This document shows positions 33,793-42,380 of a DNA stretch of 64,000 nt, piece by piece. The notes under the pieces were generated by a model. The model saw only the letters and a list, made by a program, of their open reading frames with translations. It was not told where the DNA came from and did not search any database. Numbering within the stretch: position 1 is the first letter of the stretch; every line of letters starts with the position of its first letter. The translations under genes and the position numbers were made by a program. The DNA is from Bacillota bacterium (GTDB taxonomy: Bacteria > Bacillota > Clostridia > Oscillospirales > Ruminococcaceae): NCBI GenBank assembly GCA_023431215.1, contig JAEYXR010000011.1:27749-91748 (forward strand). Direction: 5' to 3'.

Positions 33793-35097
33793 TTAGCCGT
33801 ACATCAGGTTTGGCAGGAACATGGTAATAGGCTCTATAAAAATAACCAGTAAGTCTACAATAAAAATGGTAATAAGGAACGGCATATTTGCCTTTACAAA
33901 TTTCTCCATGGGGGTATCTGTCATAGAGCATGCAATAAACATCATGGAACCATAGGGAGGCGTAATGCCGCCAATCATGAGGGTGATGGTCATAATAATA
34001 CCAAAATGGACCAAATTGATGCCCATAGCCTGAAGAGGACCAAGGAGCAGCGGCACAAAGATGAACATGCAGGGGCTTACCTCCATAAACATGCCCACAA
34101 ACAGCAAGAATGCCACTACAGCCAGAATAAAAACATACTTACTTACCGCAAAGGTCATGATGATGCTGGACAGGTGCTCGGGGATTCGTTCATATGTAAG
34201 GTAATAGCCAAACAGCTTTGCCCCCAAAATAATCAGCATGATTTGAGAATAGGAAAAGAAGGTCTCTTTGATGACGAGCCAAACGTGCTTGAGTTTAAAG
34301 TTCTTGTAAACCAAGCCACCGACAATGGCGCAATAAAATACTGCAATGGCACCGCCTTCGGTAGCGGTAAAGATACCAAAGCGAAGACCCATTAAAAGTC
34401 CAAGAGGCATAAACAATGCTAAAATGGCACTGCCTGCGCCACGCATAATTTCTGCAAAAGTGGCTCTGCGCTCACGGGTAGCGGGATATTTGTTCTTCTT
34501 TGCAACCAGGGCGGTGGTAATCATGAGTGCTACGCACATCAGGATACCTGGGATATATCCCGCAGCAAAAACCTTGCCGATGGAGGTGCGGGCAGCCATA
34601 CAATAGAGAATCATGACAATGCCCGGAGGAATGACTGCGGGAATAATTGAGGAGGTTGCGGTAATGGCTGCAGCAACCGGAGTGTCATATCCACGCTTAA
34701 CCATCTGGGGCACCAGCATTTTGCACTGCATGGCAGTATCAGCATTGCCGGAGCCGGAAACACCGCCCATTAAGGTGCTGAGCAGCACGTTTACCTGACC
34801 CAAACCGCCGGGCATATGGCCCACCAAAAGCTCACAAAAATCCATGAGCCTGGTACTGATGCCGGAGTAGTTCATGATGACACCGGCCATGATAAAGAAT
34901 GGTACAGCCAGCAGTCCAAAGTCCTGAACACTGGAAACCAGGTTTTGCAGCGCCAAGTCGATGGGCATGGTGGTGTTCATAAAAGTAAAGTAAAGAGTAG
35001 ATGCTAAAATCATAGAAAAACCAGCTGGGACGCGAAACAAAAATAAAATAAATACCAATAGTAATGGCAGGTAGCTTACAAAGGTTACTCCCTCCAC
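33793..35097 (-). CDS. TRAP transporter large permease (DctM)
   Basis: The 434-residue protein is the large membrane subunit of a tripartite ATP-independent periplasmic transporter. It has about eleven helices and family motifs such as RVPAGFSMILAST near the start, PFFIMAGVIMNYSG, LLSTLMGGVSGSGNADTA and SSIIPAVIPPGI. Together with DctQ and the binding lipoprotein it forms a sodium-driven importer, usually for C4-dicarboxylates, keto acids, sugar acids or sialic acid. Gene order on the minus strand is dctP, dctQ, dctM. The family is certain; the substrate is not. Confidence 0.95.
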   Translation of the reverse strand: MEGVTFVSYLPLLLVFILFLFRVPAGFSMILASTLYFTFMNTTMPIDLALQNLVSSVQDFGLLAVPFFIMAGVIMNYSGISTRLMDFCELLVGHMPGGLGQVNVLLSTLMGGVSGSGNADTAMQCKMLVPQMVKRGYDTPVAAAITATSSIIPAVIPPGIVMILYCMAARTSIGKVFAAGYIPGILMCVALMITTALVAKKNKYPATRERRATFAEIMRGAGSAILALFMPLGLLMGLRFGIFTATEGGAIAVFYCAIVGGLVYKNFKLKHVWLVIKETFFSYSQIMLIILGAKLFGYYLTYERIPEHLSSIIMTFAVSKYVFILAVVAFLLFVGMFMEVSPCMFIFVPLLLGPLQAMGINLVHFGIIMTITLMIGGITPPYGSMMFIACSMTDTPMEKFVKANMPFLITIFIVDLLVIFIEPITMFLPNLMYG

Positions 35098-35171
35098 AAT
35101 TTAGGCCTCCTTTAAGGTGCAATTATCTAACAAGCTGTGCAATGTGCAGCCTTTCGGCAACGGTAGGGTAA

Positions 35172-35708
35172 CTAGTTCATTTCCTTTGCCGCAGCTTCTA
35201 CATCTGCAAGGGGATTATCCAATTCATAAGTTCCCCGAATTTTATGATAAATTTTAAAAGCGCAGGAAACAGCCATGACGCCAAAGCACACCAAAAGGGT
35301 TAAGTTGACCACATTGGCAGGCAGCCGCATTACCAGCGTCTTTTTAACACCTACATTGGCACATAAAACAGATGACAGATAGGTTAAATATCCAAACAAA
35401 GCCAGTAGCATAATATCTGTTCCAATATCAATGACCTTCTGTACAGGTTTTGGCAGCTTGTCAAAAATAAAGGTGATACGCATATGCTTATCATACCGAA
35501 AGCAGGCCACGATGCCCAGATAGGTTGACCATGCAAATTGAATCAAAATCATTTCTTCCGACCAGCTGATTGGTGTTCTGAAAATATAGCGCATTAAGAC
35601 ATTAATAAAGGTCAGGGTAACCAGCACACCAAATACTGCGCCGCCAATATAAATGTCCATATTTGATAGTATTTTAAGCCACGCAATATTCTTCTTTTGT
35701 TCTTTCAT
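35172..35708 (-). CDS. TRAP transporter small permease (DctQ)
   Basis: The 178-residue protein has four membrane helices. It carries the DctQ signature FINVLMRYIFRTPISWSEEM in the first half, with the W-S-E-E segment that is diagnostic, and ends with an acidic tail LADVEAAAKEMN. It forms the second membrane subunit with DctM. The start at 35708 is supported by GGAGG 6 bases ahead on the minus strand; a longer frame from 35726 lacks a site. Confidence 0.93.
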   Translation of the reverse strand: MKEQKKNIAWLKILSNMDIYIGGAVFGVLVTLTFINVLMRYIFRTPISWSEEMILIQFAWSTYLGIVACFRYDKHMRITFIFDKLPKPVQKVIDIGTDIMLLALFGYLTYLSSVLCANVGVKKTLVMRLPANVVNLTLLVCFGVMAVSCAFKIYHKIRGTYELDNPLADVEAAAKEMN

Positions 35709-35796
35709 GTGAGTCCTCCGCAACAAATTACACTAAATATGGCATGCCATCCAAATTTTGTGGGCCAATGGTTGGCATGCCATATTTCTTTACTGA

Positions 35797-36888
35797 TTAT
35801 TTACCAGCACGGATTTTGGTCAGCTCCGCTTGCAGTCTCTCATAAATGTCAGGAGACAAGGTGGGGAACACGTCCTGAGAATAGATAGCCTTTGTGGCTT
35901 CTTTAAAAGCAGTGGTATCAATTTCAACAATCTCTACGCCGGCAGCCTTAAACATTTCCAGAGCCTCGGCATCACCCTTTTCGTATTCTGCAGAACACCA
36001 CTCGGCAGCGTTCTTAAATTCTTCTACCAAAATGTTTTGCTGTTCTTCGCTGAGAGAATTAAACACCTCGTTGGACATGACAGCAGAAGAAAGGCCGATG
36101 AAATGCTTTGTCATGGTGATGTACTTGAGAACTTCCTGCATCTGCATTTTTGCCATATCAGAGAGAGAGGTCTCGTGGCCATCTGCCAGACCGGTTTGAA
36201 TGGCATTGTATACTTCGGAAGAAGGTGTGGTAATAGAGTTGCAGCCCAGTGCGTTAAAGGTCTCAATGTAGAGCTGTACACCGGGTACGCGGAAGTTAAT
36301 GCCCTTTAAGTCATCGATGCTGTCAACCTTCATTTTTCTGGTGCCAATGTTGCGGAAGCCAAAGTTAAAGGGAATTGCCAAAACCTTAACGCCTTGCTCC
36401 TCGGCTTTTTTGTTCATCTCTGCAACCAGGTCGGATTCGCAAAGCTGACGGAATTCTTCACGGGTGTCTACAAGGAAAGGTCCACAAAGCGCCACATAGT
36501 CGGGAACCCAATCTGCCATGGCGCTGATATCATACAGGCTGATATAGTTTGCACCACGGATGCACTGTTCAATACCATCAGCACCGGAAGGCAGAGCGCC
36601 GGAAGCGCTTACTTCAATTTTGATGGCTCCATTGGTTCTTTCTTCTACCTTTTGTGCAGCCATCTTGGCAGCCTTATCCATGGGAGTATCTACGGAAAAG
36701 ACGTGGCCAAGCTTTAGCACCAATGGTTTTTCGGCTGTGGGGCCTTTTGCGGTCTCCCCGGAAGCCGCCTCACTGGAAGGTGCAGCAGAAGAAGCAGGTG
36801 CAGAAGAAGCAGGTGCAGATTGGCCGCAACCAGCTAGGCAGCTAAGTGCTAAAACAGTGGCCAATAAAAGAGATAACAGCTTTTTCAT
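35797..36888 (-). CDS. TRAP transporter substrate-binding lipoprotein (DctP)
   Basis: The 363-residue protein has a lipoprotein signal (LLLATVLALSCLAGC, Cys at the LAGC box) and a Ser/Ala/Pro-rich linker. The DctP fold follows, with LKLGHVFSVDTPMDKAA near the start and FRNIGTRKMKVDSIDDLKG in the centre. A carboxylate-binding Arg is expected in the segment GINFRVPGVQLY. It captures the substrate outside the membrane for DctQM. The start at 36888 has AGGAGG 7 bases ahead; the frame extends to 36963 but that part is not signal-like. A minus-strand TATAAT at 36967-36962 with a poor -35 may be its activator-dependent promoter. Confidence 0.93.
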   Translation of the reverse strand: MKKLLSLLLATVLALSCLAGCGQSAPASSAPASSAAPSSEAASGETAKGPTAEKPLVLKLGHVFSVDTPMDKAAKMAAQKVEERTNGAIKIEVSASGALPSGADGIEQCIRGANYISLYDISAMADWVPDYVALCGPFLVDTREEFRQLCESDLVAEMNKKAEEQGVKVLAIPFNFGFRNIGTRKMKVDSIDDLKGINFRVPGVQLYIETFNALGCNSITTPSSEVYNAIQTGLADGHETSLSDMAKMQMQEVLKYITMTKHFIGLSSAVMSNEVFNSLSEEQQNILVEEFKNAAEWCSAEYEKGDAEALEMFKAAGVEIVEIDTTAFKEATKAIYSQDVFPTLSPDIYERLQAELTKIRAGK

Positions 36889-37044
36889 TTTATTTCCTCC
36901 TAAAATCTCAAACACACACAGCAACATTTTTCGACAAAATTTGCTGTGATTTTGTACTTTCATTATAACCTGTTTATATCTTTAGTTCTATTGACTAAAT
37001 AGACCAAGTGTTTTTGCAACTATCTTCTAAATTCCCCAACAGTT

Positions 37045-37061
37045 GTTTCATTTTATGAAAC
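37045..37061. promoter_or_regulatory. Predicted IclR-family operator
   Basis: GTTTCAT-TTT-ATGAAAC is a perfect 7-3-7 palindrome in the centre of the divergent region between dctP and FAD oxidoreductase 2. IclR/KdgR-type regulators bind TTTCA/TGAAA-based palindromes of this size, and an IclR gene is the next-but-one gene. A second copy of the left half, GTTTCATT, lies at 37126-37133, three bases before the -35 box of the rightward promoter. Confidence 0.65.
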
Positions 37062-37135
37062 TTTAAATATAAAGCACAAAAATTACGTTTAAAATTGTTA
37101 CTATAATACATTTTTTATAAATTTTGTTTCATTAT

Positions 37136-37164
37136 TTGACACTTTTTTGAAAAGAGCTTATAAT
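37136..37164 (+). promoter_or_regulatory. Consensus SigA promoter of the FAD2-iclR operon
   Basis: TTGACA (37136-37141) and TATAAT (37159-37164), both perfect, are exactly 17 bases apart. The half operator at 37126-37133 sits just upstream, so a bound regulator would touch RNA polymerase. Such a strong promoter needs repression when its substrate is absent. Confidence 0.85.
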
Positions 37165-37290
37165 TATAAAAAACAATTTTATGTTTTGACAGAAATGGTG
37201 GCTTAGATGCGCGAGCTGTAGGCTGGCTTTAAAAGACTTAAGGTGCCCCCAGTTGATTGATACAATGACAAACAAACGAGGGTGATGATT

Positions 37291-38655
37291 ATGATATCCT
37301 TGCATCAAGCAAAAAAGGAGTTAACATCTTTAGCAGATACCCAGGTTTTGGTTGTTGGCGGTGGGCCTTCCGGCATAGCCGCTGCCATTGCCTCTGCCCG
37401 GGCAGGGGCAAAAACCACCATTATAGAATCCGGTTCCTGCTTTGGAGGTAATATGACACAATGCGGGGTGGAATCCGGGCTGTGGTTTCGCTTTCCCAAC
37501 ACAGAAGAAGCGGGAGGATTGCTTCGGGAAGTGGAAGAAGCAGTTTTAAAGTTGAGTAATTCTTTTTATGGTAATATGTCAGAGATGCTGACCACTGACA
37601 GTGAGCTGCTGAAGGTGGTCTTTGACCGCCTGTTGCTCCGTGCAAATGTAACGCCTATTTTGCATTGTACCGCAGTAAATGTTGTAGTGGAAAACTATAA
37701 GATAAAGGGAGTTGTTACTCAAAGTAAATCCGGCCGGCAGGTTGTATATGCACAACGTGTCATTGATTGCACCGGCGATGCGGATATTGCAGCCTTTTGC
37801 GGGGCACCATTTGTTCAAAGTCCCAAAGAAAAGCTCATGAGTGTCTCTCCTTTGTTTCATGTTGCAGGTGTAAATGCCACCCGTTTTTTAAATTATATAA
37901 AAAATACGCTGCGCCCCACTTACAGTGACTGGGGCGACTGCTGGAACAAACAGCTGAATCAAAGTGACTTTGCCCTTTTTACACCTTATATCAAGGAATG
38001 CTTTCAGCAAGCCCAACGTGACGGCCTGCTCCCAGAGCTGCCCGATGTTCGTTTTGGAGGAAGCTACGGCTCGGTAACGGCAGACGGAAGTGTCTCAGGG
38101 CTTAACATTGTGCTCATTGGCAATATTGATTGTACCGATGTTTTAGATTTGACAAAGGCAGAGATGTCCGGTCGGGAATACTGCATGATGGCGCTGAAGG
38201 CTCTGAGAAGATACATGCCGGGCTTTGAAAATGCAAGAATTAAAAATTTTGCTCTTAAAATTGGTGCCAGAGAGTCCAGAAGAATCTGTGGCCAATATTT
38301 TCTTACCGGGTCAGATGTATTAAACGAGTGCCGGTTTGATGACAGCATCGGCATTGTGCCGGAATTTATAGATGGAAAAGGATTACTGGTTCTGCCCACC
38401 TCCGGACGTTATATGCAAATTCCTTATAAAGCACTGGTGCCCGTAAATATTGATAATTTGTTGGTAGCAGGACGCTGTATTTCTGGTGACGAAATTGCGC
38501 ATTGTGCTTTTAGAAGTATTGCATGCTGTTTTGTAACCGGCCAGGGTGCCGGCGTTGCAGCAGCTGTCTCTGTTTTAGACGGAGTAGTAGCACAACAGGT
38601 AAATATCAAAAGCGTTCAGGCATTGCTGGAAGGCCAGAATGTTAAAGTGTTTTAA
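37291..38655 (+). CDS. FAD-dependent oxidoreductase (FAD_oxidored type), paralog 2
   Basis: The 454-residue protein has VLVVGGGPSGIAAAIASARAG (FAD Rossmann motif near residues 21-41), IIESGSCFGGNMTQCGVES, the second FAD segment AQRVIDCTGDADIA, and the closing NLLVAGRCISGDEIAH and GQGAGVAAAVS. It aligns along its whole length with paralog 1 at 31076, including the central LMSVxxLF and NIDCTDVxDLTKA blocks, so the two arose by duplication and may act as partners or on related substrates. It is cytoplasmic by lack of a signal. ATG 37291 is 7 bases after GAGGGT; in-frame starts at 37282 and 37285 are alternatives. iclR follows 24 bases on. Confidence 0.85.
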   Translation: MISLHQAKKELTSLADTQVLVVGGGPSGIAAAIASARAGAKTTIIESGSCFGGNMTQCGVESGLWFRFPNTEEAGGLLREVEEAVLKLSNSFYGNMSEMLTTDSELLKVVFDRLLLRANVTPILHCTAVNVVVENYKIKGVVTQSKSGRQVVYAQRVIDCTGDADIAAFCGAPFVQSPKEKLMSVSPLFHVAGVNATRFLNYIKNTLRPTYSDWGDCWNKQLNQSDFALFTPYIKECFQQAQRDGLLPELPDVRFGGSYGSVTADGSVSGLNIVLIGNIDCTDVLDLTKAEMSGREYCMMALKALRRYMPGFENARIKNFALKIGARESRRICGQYFLTGSDVLNECRFDDSIGIVPEFIDGKGLLVLPTSGRYMQIPYKALVPVNIDNLLVAGRCISGDEIAHCAFRSIACCFVTGQGAGVAAAVSVLDGVVAQQVNIKSVQALLEGQNVKVF

Positions 38656-38679
38656 TTTTTTATATATAAGAGGTGTATG

Positions 38680-39504
38680 ATGTCCCGTTTAGAGCTTAAG
38701 ACCGGATCTTCCAATGCCAATCAGTCTACTAAAAAATTAATGCATTTGCTGGAAATTATGTCTCAGAATAAAGAACCCATGAGGCTTTATGACCTGGCGC
38801 AGCAGTGTGAGATGCATCCCACTACCACATTGCGGTTTTTAACCACCCTGCAGTCAATGGATTATGTTGTGCAGCATCAGGAAACCAACAAATACAGCCT
38901 GACCCATAAGATTTGCCGACTGGGTGCGTATTTGCAAAAGCCGGGTGACTTAAGAGATGTTGCAATACCATACTTAGAGCCACTTGCCACCGCATTTGGT
39001 GCCTGCGCCAATTTAATTATTGAAGACAACATGTCAATATTGTATTTGGAAACAACATCATTCAAAACCCTGCCACACCAGGCAACACGCAGCATTGGTG
39101 CTATTGCTGACCTGCACTGCACCGCTGCCGGTAAGCTCTTTTTAATTGATTATTCGGAGGAGCAGTGGGAGCAGCTTTTGGCTATCAAAGGGCTTACCCC
39201 AAAAACTAAAAAAACCATCACCAATTTGGATAGACTTCAAAAAGAACTTATGCTGGCTCGCATAAACGGCTACGCCTACGACGATGAAGAATGTGAAGAG
39301 GGGATAAGCTGCGTTGCTGCACCCATTCGTGACTATACCAACCGTATCATTGCCGCTCTTAGTTTAAGCGGGCCCTCCTTGTTCATGACAAAGCCGCAGA
39401 TACAAACCAAATTGCCCATGCTTTTAGAATCTGCCGGTAAAATTTCTACTCATATGGGTTATGACAAATCATCAATGAGTGAAGTCTCTATGTATCGCAG
39501 ATAG
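38680..39504 (+). CDS. IclR-family transcriptional regulator
   Basis: The 274-residue protein has an N-terminal winged helix-turn-helix (MRLYDLAQQCEMHPTTTLRFLTTL, residues about 30-54) and the C-terminal IclR effector domain. That domain has HCTAAGKLFL and YAYDDEECEEGISCVAAPI, where Asp/Glu and Cys line the ligand pocket in the family. It lies directly after FAD oxidoreductase 2, so it probably controls both divergent transcripts through the palindrome at 37045. The effector is likely the TRAP substrate or its first product. AAGAGG lies 6 bases before ATG 38680; ATG 38677 is possible. Confidence 0.92.
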   Translation: MSRLELKTGSSNANQSTKKLMHLLEIMSQNKEPMRLYDLAQQCEMHPTTTLRFLTTLQSMDYVVQHQETNKYSLTHKICRLGAYLQKPGDLRDVAIPYLEPLATAFGACANLIIEDNMSILYLETTSFKTLPHQATRSIGAIADLHCTAAGKLFLIDYSEEQWEQLLAIKGLTPKTKKTITNLDRLQKELMLARINGYAYDDEECEEGISCVAAPIRDYTNRIIAALSLSGPSLFMTKPQIQTKLPMLLESAGKISTHMGYDKSSMSEVSMYRR

Positions 39505-39526
39505 TGTGAAAACTATGTTGTCCCTT

Positions 39527-39556
39527 TCAGCAGCTGTAACAGGCTGCTTTTTTTAT
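39527..39556 (+). terminator. Terminator after iclR
   Basis: AGCAGC pairs with GCTGCT around TGTAACAG, followed by seven T. It closes the accessory island. Confidence 0.8.
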
Positions 39557-39686
39557 AGTGTTTTCCTTGAGGTTTGTTAGGGGAAGAAGATACTATCATA
39601 TAAAGATTGTAAGCTCTTATATGAATTTGCAATTTGATATGATAAAATAGGGCAAATGTGGATAGGAAAGAGGAGGGGCCGTGCCA

Positions 39687-40229
39687 ATGAAAGCCGTGCT
39701 GAATGCAATGCGGATGCGTAAAAATGAAATTCCTCATGAGGTGTTACCCTTGTTTGAGAGCATTGTTCAAACATATAAGGGAGCCGAATGTGAGAGAGAA
39801 TTTATAAAAGCAATGGAAGAACATCTTATCAGGGAGCAAAGGTTTCGGCTGTTTGAGCAAAACGGAAGCTGTAGCGGTACCGGGTATGACAAAGAACGCA
39901 AAGCCTTTGCAGCTGAGCATGCGGACAAGCCCCTTGCAGAAAGGCTAAAGCTGTTTACCAATACGTTTGGCAGAACCGCGGTTTTAAATGATGATAATAC
40001 CATTACAGTTACCTTTGCCTGTAATCATGGTTACTACAAGCACGCGCCAAAAGGAAAATTTGAGTATCCGGCATCGATAGAAACATATTTTGAAAGATGT
40101 GCAGGTGGGCGCTTGTATGAATACCAAAAGGCATTGGGAATAAAACTGAAGATAAAATCAGTTGATGTATCTCCTCTTAACGAAAATATCGTAAACCCTG
40201 TTGTCTTTACGTTTGAGGTCGTAGATTAA
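39687..40229 (+). CDS. Unrecognised 180-residue cytoplasmic protein
   Basis: I do not recognise this family with confidence. The protein has no signal peptide or membrane segment. The first half is helical and charged (EREFIKAMEEHLIREQRFRLFE). The second half has three Cys in family-like contexts: GSCSGTGYD, FACNHGYYKHAP and FERCAGGRLYEYQKALG. The conserved-looking Cys, His and Gly residues suggest a metal- or ligand-binding pocket. It has its own AGGAGG site and is followed by a strong terminator, so it is monocistronic. ATG 39687 is preferred over GTG 39681 for spacing. Confidence 0.7.
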   Translation: MKAVLNAMRMRKNEIPHEVLPLFESIVQTYKGAECEREFIKAMEEHLIREQRFRLFEQNGSCSGTGYDKERKAFAAEHADKPLAERLKLFTNTFGRTAVLNDDNTITVTFACNHGYYKHAPKGKFEYPASIETYFERCAGGRLYEYQKALGIKLKIKSVDVSPLNENIVNPVVFTFEVVD

Positions 40230-40239
40230 TAAAATACTT

Positions 40240-40286
40240 AGGCCAAGACCACCTAAACTTATTGTTTAAGTGGTCTTGGCCTTTTT
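40240..40286 (+). terminator. Terminator after the 180-residue protein gene
   Basis: AGGCCAAGACCAC pairs exactly with GTGGTCTTGGCCT, with an inner TTAAAC-like extension, followed by five T. Confidence 0.92.
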
Positions 40287-40449
40287 GATACTGGTATGCT
40301 GTGTCACAACTACAAAGCATCTGTTTGTGAGAAAAGGCAATGGCCTTCATTTCTCAAATAAACGCCTTATTCCTATCAATCTGTTGTTGTGTTATACTGA
40401 TGATAACAATTTTGCTTTTAAAAATAGCAAAAGAAGGGGGCAAAGACAC

Positions 40450-41103
40450 ATGCTAGAAGAGCGAACAGGAATTATGTGTTTTGGAGACTCCAACACCTGG
40501 GGCTATGTGCCAAAGGCGATTGGTGATACAAGCGTTGCAAAAAGATACGACGAAGATACCCGCTGGACGGGGATTTTGTCAAAACTTTTGGGGCAGGATT
40601 TTGTTGTTTACGAACAGGGCATGAGCGGCCGTACCACAATATACGATGTCCCCGGTGAGGCGTATCGAATTGGTGCACCACAGCTGTTGCCCTGTCTTTA
40701 TACCTGTGCACCCCTTAGCCTTGTGGTACTGATGCTGGGTACCAATGACCTTGTTCTAACCGATAACCCGCCTTGTGAAGGAAGACTTGCAGAGGGAGTG
40801 CTTGCAATGGCAAGAAGCATTCAGCAGTTTGGAAAGTGCGGTAAAAACGGCATTCCGCCCCAAATTTTGCTGGTGTCACCGGCTTTGGTCAATACCAAGG
40901 TAGAGACTTTACTGGGAGTAAACAGGTTATCTCGGCTGTTTGCACAGGAGTATAAGCAAGCGGCAGAGCAGCTGGGCTGTGGCTTTTTGGATGCCGCACA
41001 GTATACCCGCCCCAGTGAAGTGGACGGTGTGCACCTTGAGCCGGAGAGTCACCGTGCATTGGCACATGCTATAGCAAAAAAGGTACTGGAGATGCTGAAA
41101 TGA
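40450..41103 (+). CDS. SGNH/GDSL-family hydrolase
   Basis: The 217-residue protein has the GDS block as CFGDSNTWGY, with Ser14 as the predicted nucleophile. Block III is VLMLGTNDL and block V is DGVHLEPESHRALA, giving the Ser-Asp-His triad. It lacks a signal peptide, so it is probably a cytoplasmic esterase or carbohydrate deacetylase. The N-terminal GDSN and length are close to arylesterase/acyl-CoA thioesterase-like members. It overlaps the next gene by 4 bases (ATGA), so the two are translationally coupled. ATG 40450 follows AAGGGGG. Confidence 0.88.
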   Translation: MLEERTGIMCFGDSNTWGYVPKAIGDTSVAKRYDEDTRWTGILSKLLGQDFVVYEQGMSGRTTIYDVPGEAYRIGAPQLLPCLYTCAPLSLVVLMLGTNDLVLTDNPPCEGRLAEGVLAMARSIQQFGKCGKNGIPPQILLVSPALVNTKVETLLGVNRLSRLFAQEYKQAAEQLGCGFLDAAQYTRPSEVDGVHLEPESHRALAHAIAKKVLEMLK

Positions 41104-42038
41104 AGGTGCTGACGCAATGGGTGACAGTACTGCTACTGATACTGGTATGCGGCTGCAGTGCGGCATCACCGCCTGTGCCCCAGGAAGCTGTAAAGGCAGA
41201 CTCCGGTTTGGAACAGGCTGAAGGTACAGCACAAGAGCTGCCGCAAAGTGATTGTGTACAAGAGATCAGTGACACTGCGGCGGATGACCGTCCGGAAAAC
41301 TATATCCGCTGGCTGGTACAGCAGACGGTGAAAAAAATTGACCGTGCGGGGGCACAGCCGTCAGAAAGAGTGCGCGGGGCTTATGAATATGTCATAGCAA
41401 ATACCAGCTTTGCCAAGCCCGTAGGCCTTGACATTTGGCGCATTAGAGGAACAAGCACCGAGCTGCCTGCCTATGAGGAAAACAGAGCTTTAAGTCCCTT
41501 GGCTTTTGGTGTAGGAAGCTGTGAAGACTATGCTTGTGCCCTGGTGCTGCTTCTGGAGGAAATGGGGTTTTCTGCTCGTTATATACCGGGTACTACCATT
41601 TCTGTTCAAGGTGATTTTGTAGACCATGCCTGGGTTATGGTAGAACTGGAGGGGCAGTGGTATCACCTGGACCCACAGTTGGAAGATAATATTATGAAAA
41701 AGGACCGTTTAACCTACCGTTACTTTTTAAAGTCGGACAAAACCATGTTTACCGACCATCGCTGGGGGCGTAATCTAATTCAGTACAGCAAGCTTACCCC
41801 ACGGCAGCGCCAGGAGGTAGAAAAAAACTACCTTTTTGCCGACTGTCCATCTGACTGGCCTGCACCTGAGCCGAAGCAGCTGCCTCAGGCGGCAATGCCC
41901 AACTACAATGTGCTGCTGGCAGAGGTGGAAAAAGAGCGAAAGGCCTATGAGCGGGAACATGGTAAACTAACCGAACTGGAGCTTCATGTGGTGCCTCCTG
42001 TGTTTGGGGTTGAGGGTTACGGCCCCAAGGATGACTGA
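41100..42038 (+). CDS. Lipoprotein with transglutaminase-like domain
   Basis: The 312-residue protein has a lipoprotein signal (VTVLLLILVCGC, lipid Cys near residue 19), a short acidic linker and a transglutaminase-like fold. Cys141 (GVGSCEDYACAL), His176 (VDHAWVMV) and Asp191 (YHLDPQLED) are in the right order for the Cys-His-Asp triad. Extracellular members in Clostridia act as peptidases or crosslinkers of cell-wall material. Translation is coupled to the SGNH hydrolase gene. The C-terminal 80 residues are helical and have no known domain. Confidence 0.82.
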   Translation: MKVLTQWVTVLLLILVCGCSAASPPVPQEAVKADSGLEQAEGTAQELPQSDCVQEISDTAADDRPENYIRWLVQQTVKKIDRAGAQPSERVRGAYEYVIANTSFAKPVGLDIWRIRGTSTELPAYEENRALSPLAFGVGSCEDYACALVLLLEEMGFSARYIPGTTISVQGDFVDHAWVMVELEGQWYHLDPQLEDNIMKKDRLTYRYFLKSDKTMFTDHRWGRNLIQYSKLTPRQRQEVEKNYLFADCPSDWPAPEPKQLPQAAMPNYNVLLAEVEKERKAYEREHGKLTELELHVVPPVFGVEGYGPKDD

Positions 42039-42109
42039 TATTCTACACTTGCCATAACACCGGTGTGTTTTTACCACACTTGCGCCGTTGTTCAGTAGAA
42101 ACAGTAATG

Positions 42110-42138
42110 GCTGCCGGGGTACCGGCAGCTTTTCTTTT
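42110..42138 (+). terminator. Terminator after the transglutaminase-like gene
   Basis: GCTGCCGG (42110-42117) pairs with CCGGCAGC (42122-42129) around GGTA, followed by TTTTCTTTT. Confidence 0.88.
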
Positions 42139-42143
42139 GTATA

Positions 42144-42157
42144 AAGGCAACACCGCA
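42144..42157. repeat. 14-base repeat AAGGCAACACCGCA, copy 2
   Basis: It is identical to 176-189. The remaining stretch up to 42380 has no gene; a weak promoter-like TTGAGA/TATGAT pair with 19-base spacing lies near 42247-42277. Confidence 0.35.
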
Positions 42158-42380
42158 GAATAGGGTGCTTACCTTATCCATTGGCCGAGCAAAGAACACT
42201 TCAAATTGTGAGGTATCCCTTAAGAAAATATAGTTTGTGTAAAGATTTGAGAATTCATTTTCGTTATCTGATATGATATCTATTCTATGGCAATACACTT
42301 ATTATAGGGTTCGTGATTTTAATTCGTGATTTTAAATTGATTTGCAGCATGGGCTTAAGCCCATTGTGTAAGGAGGCAGC

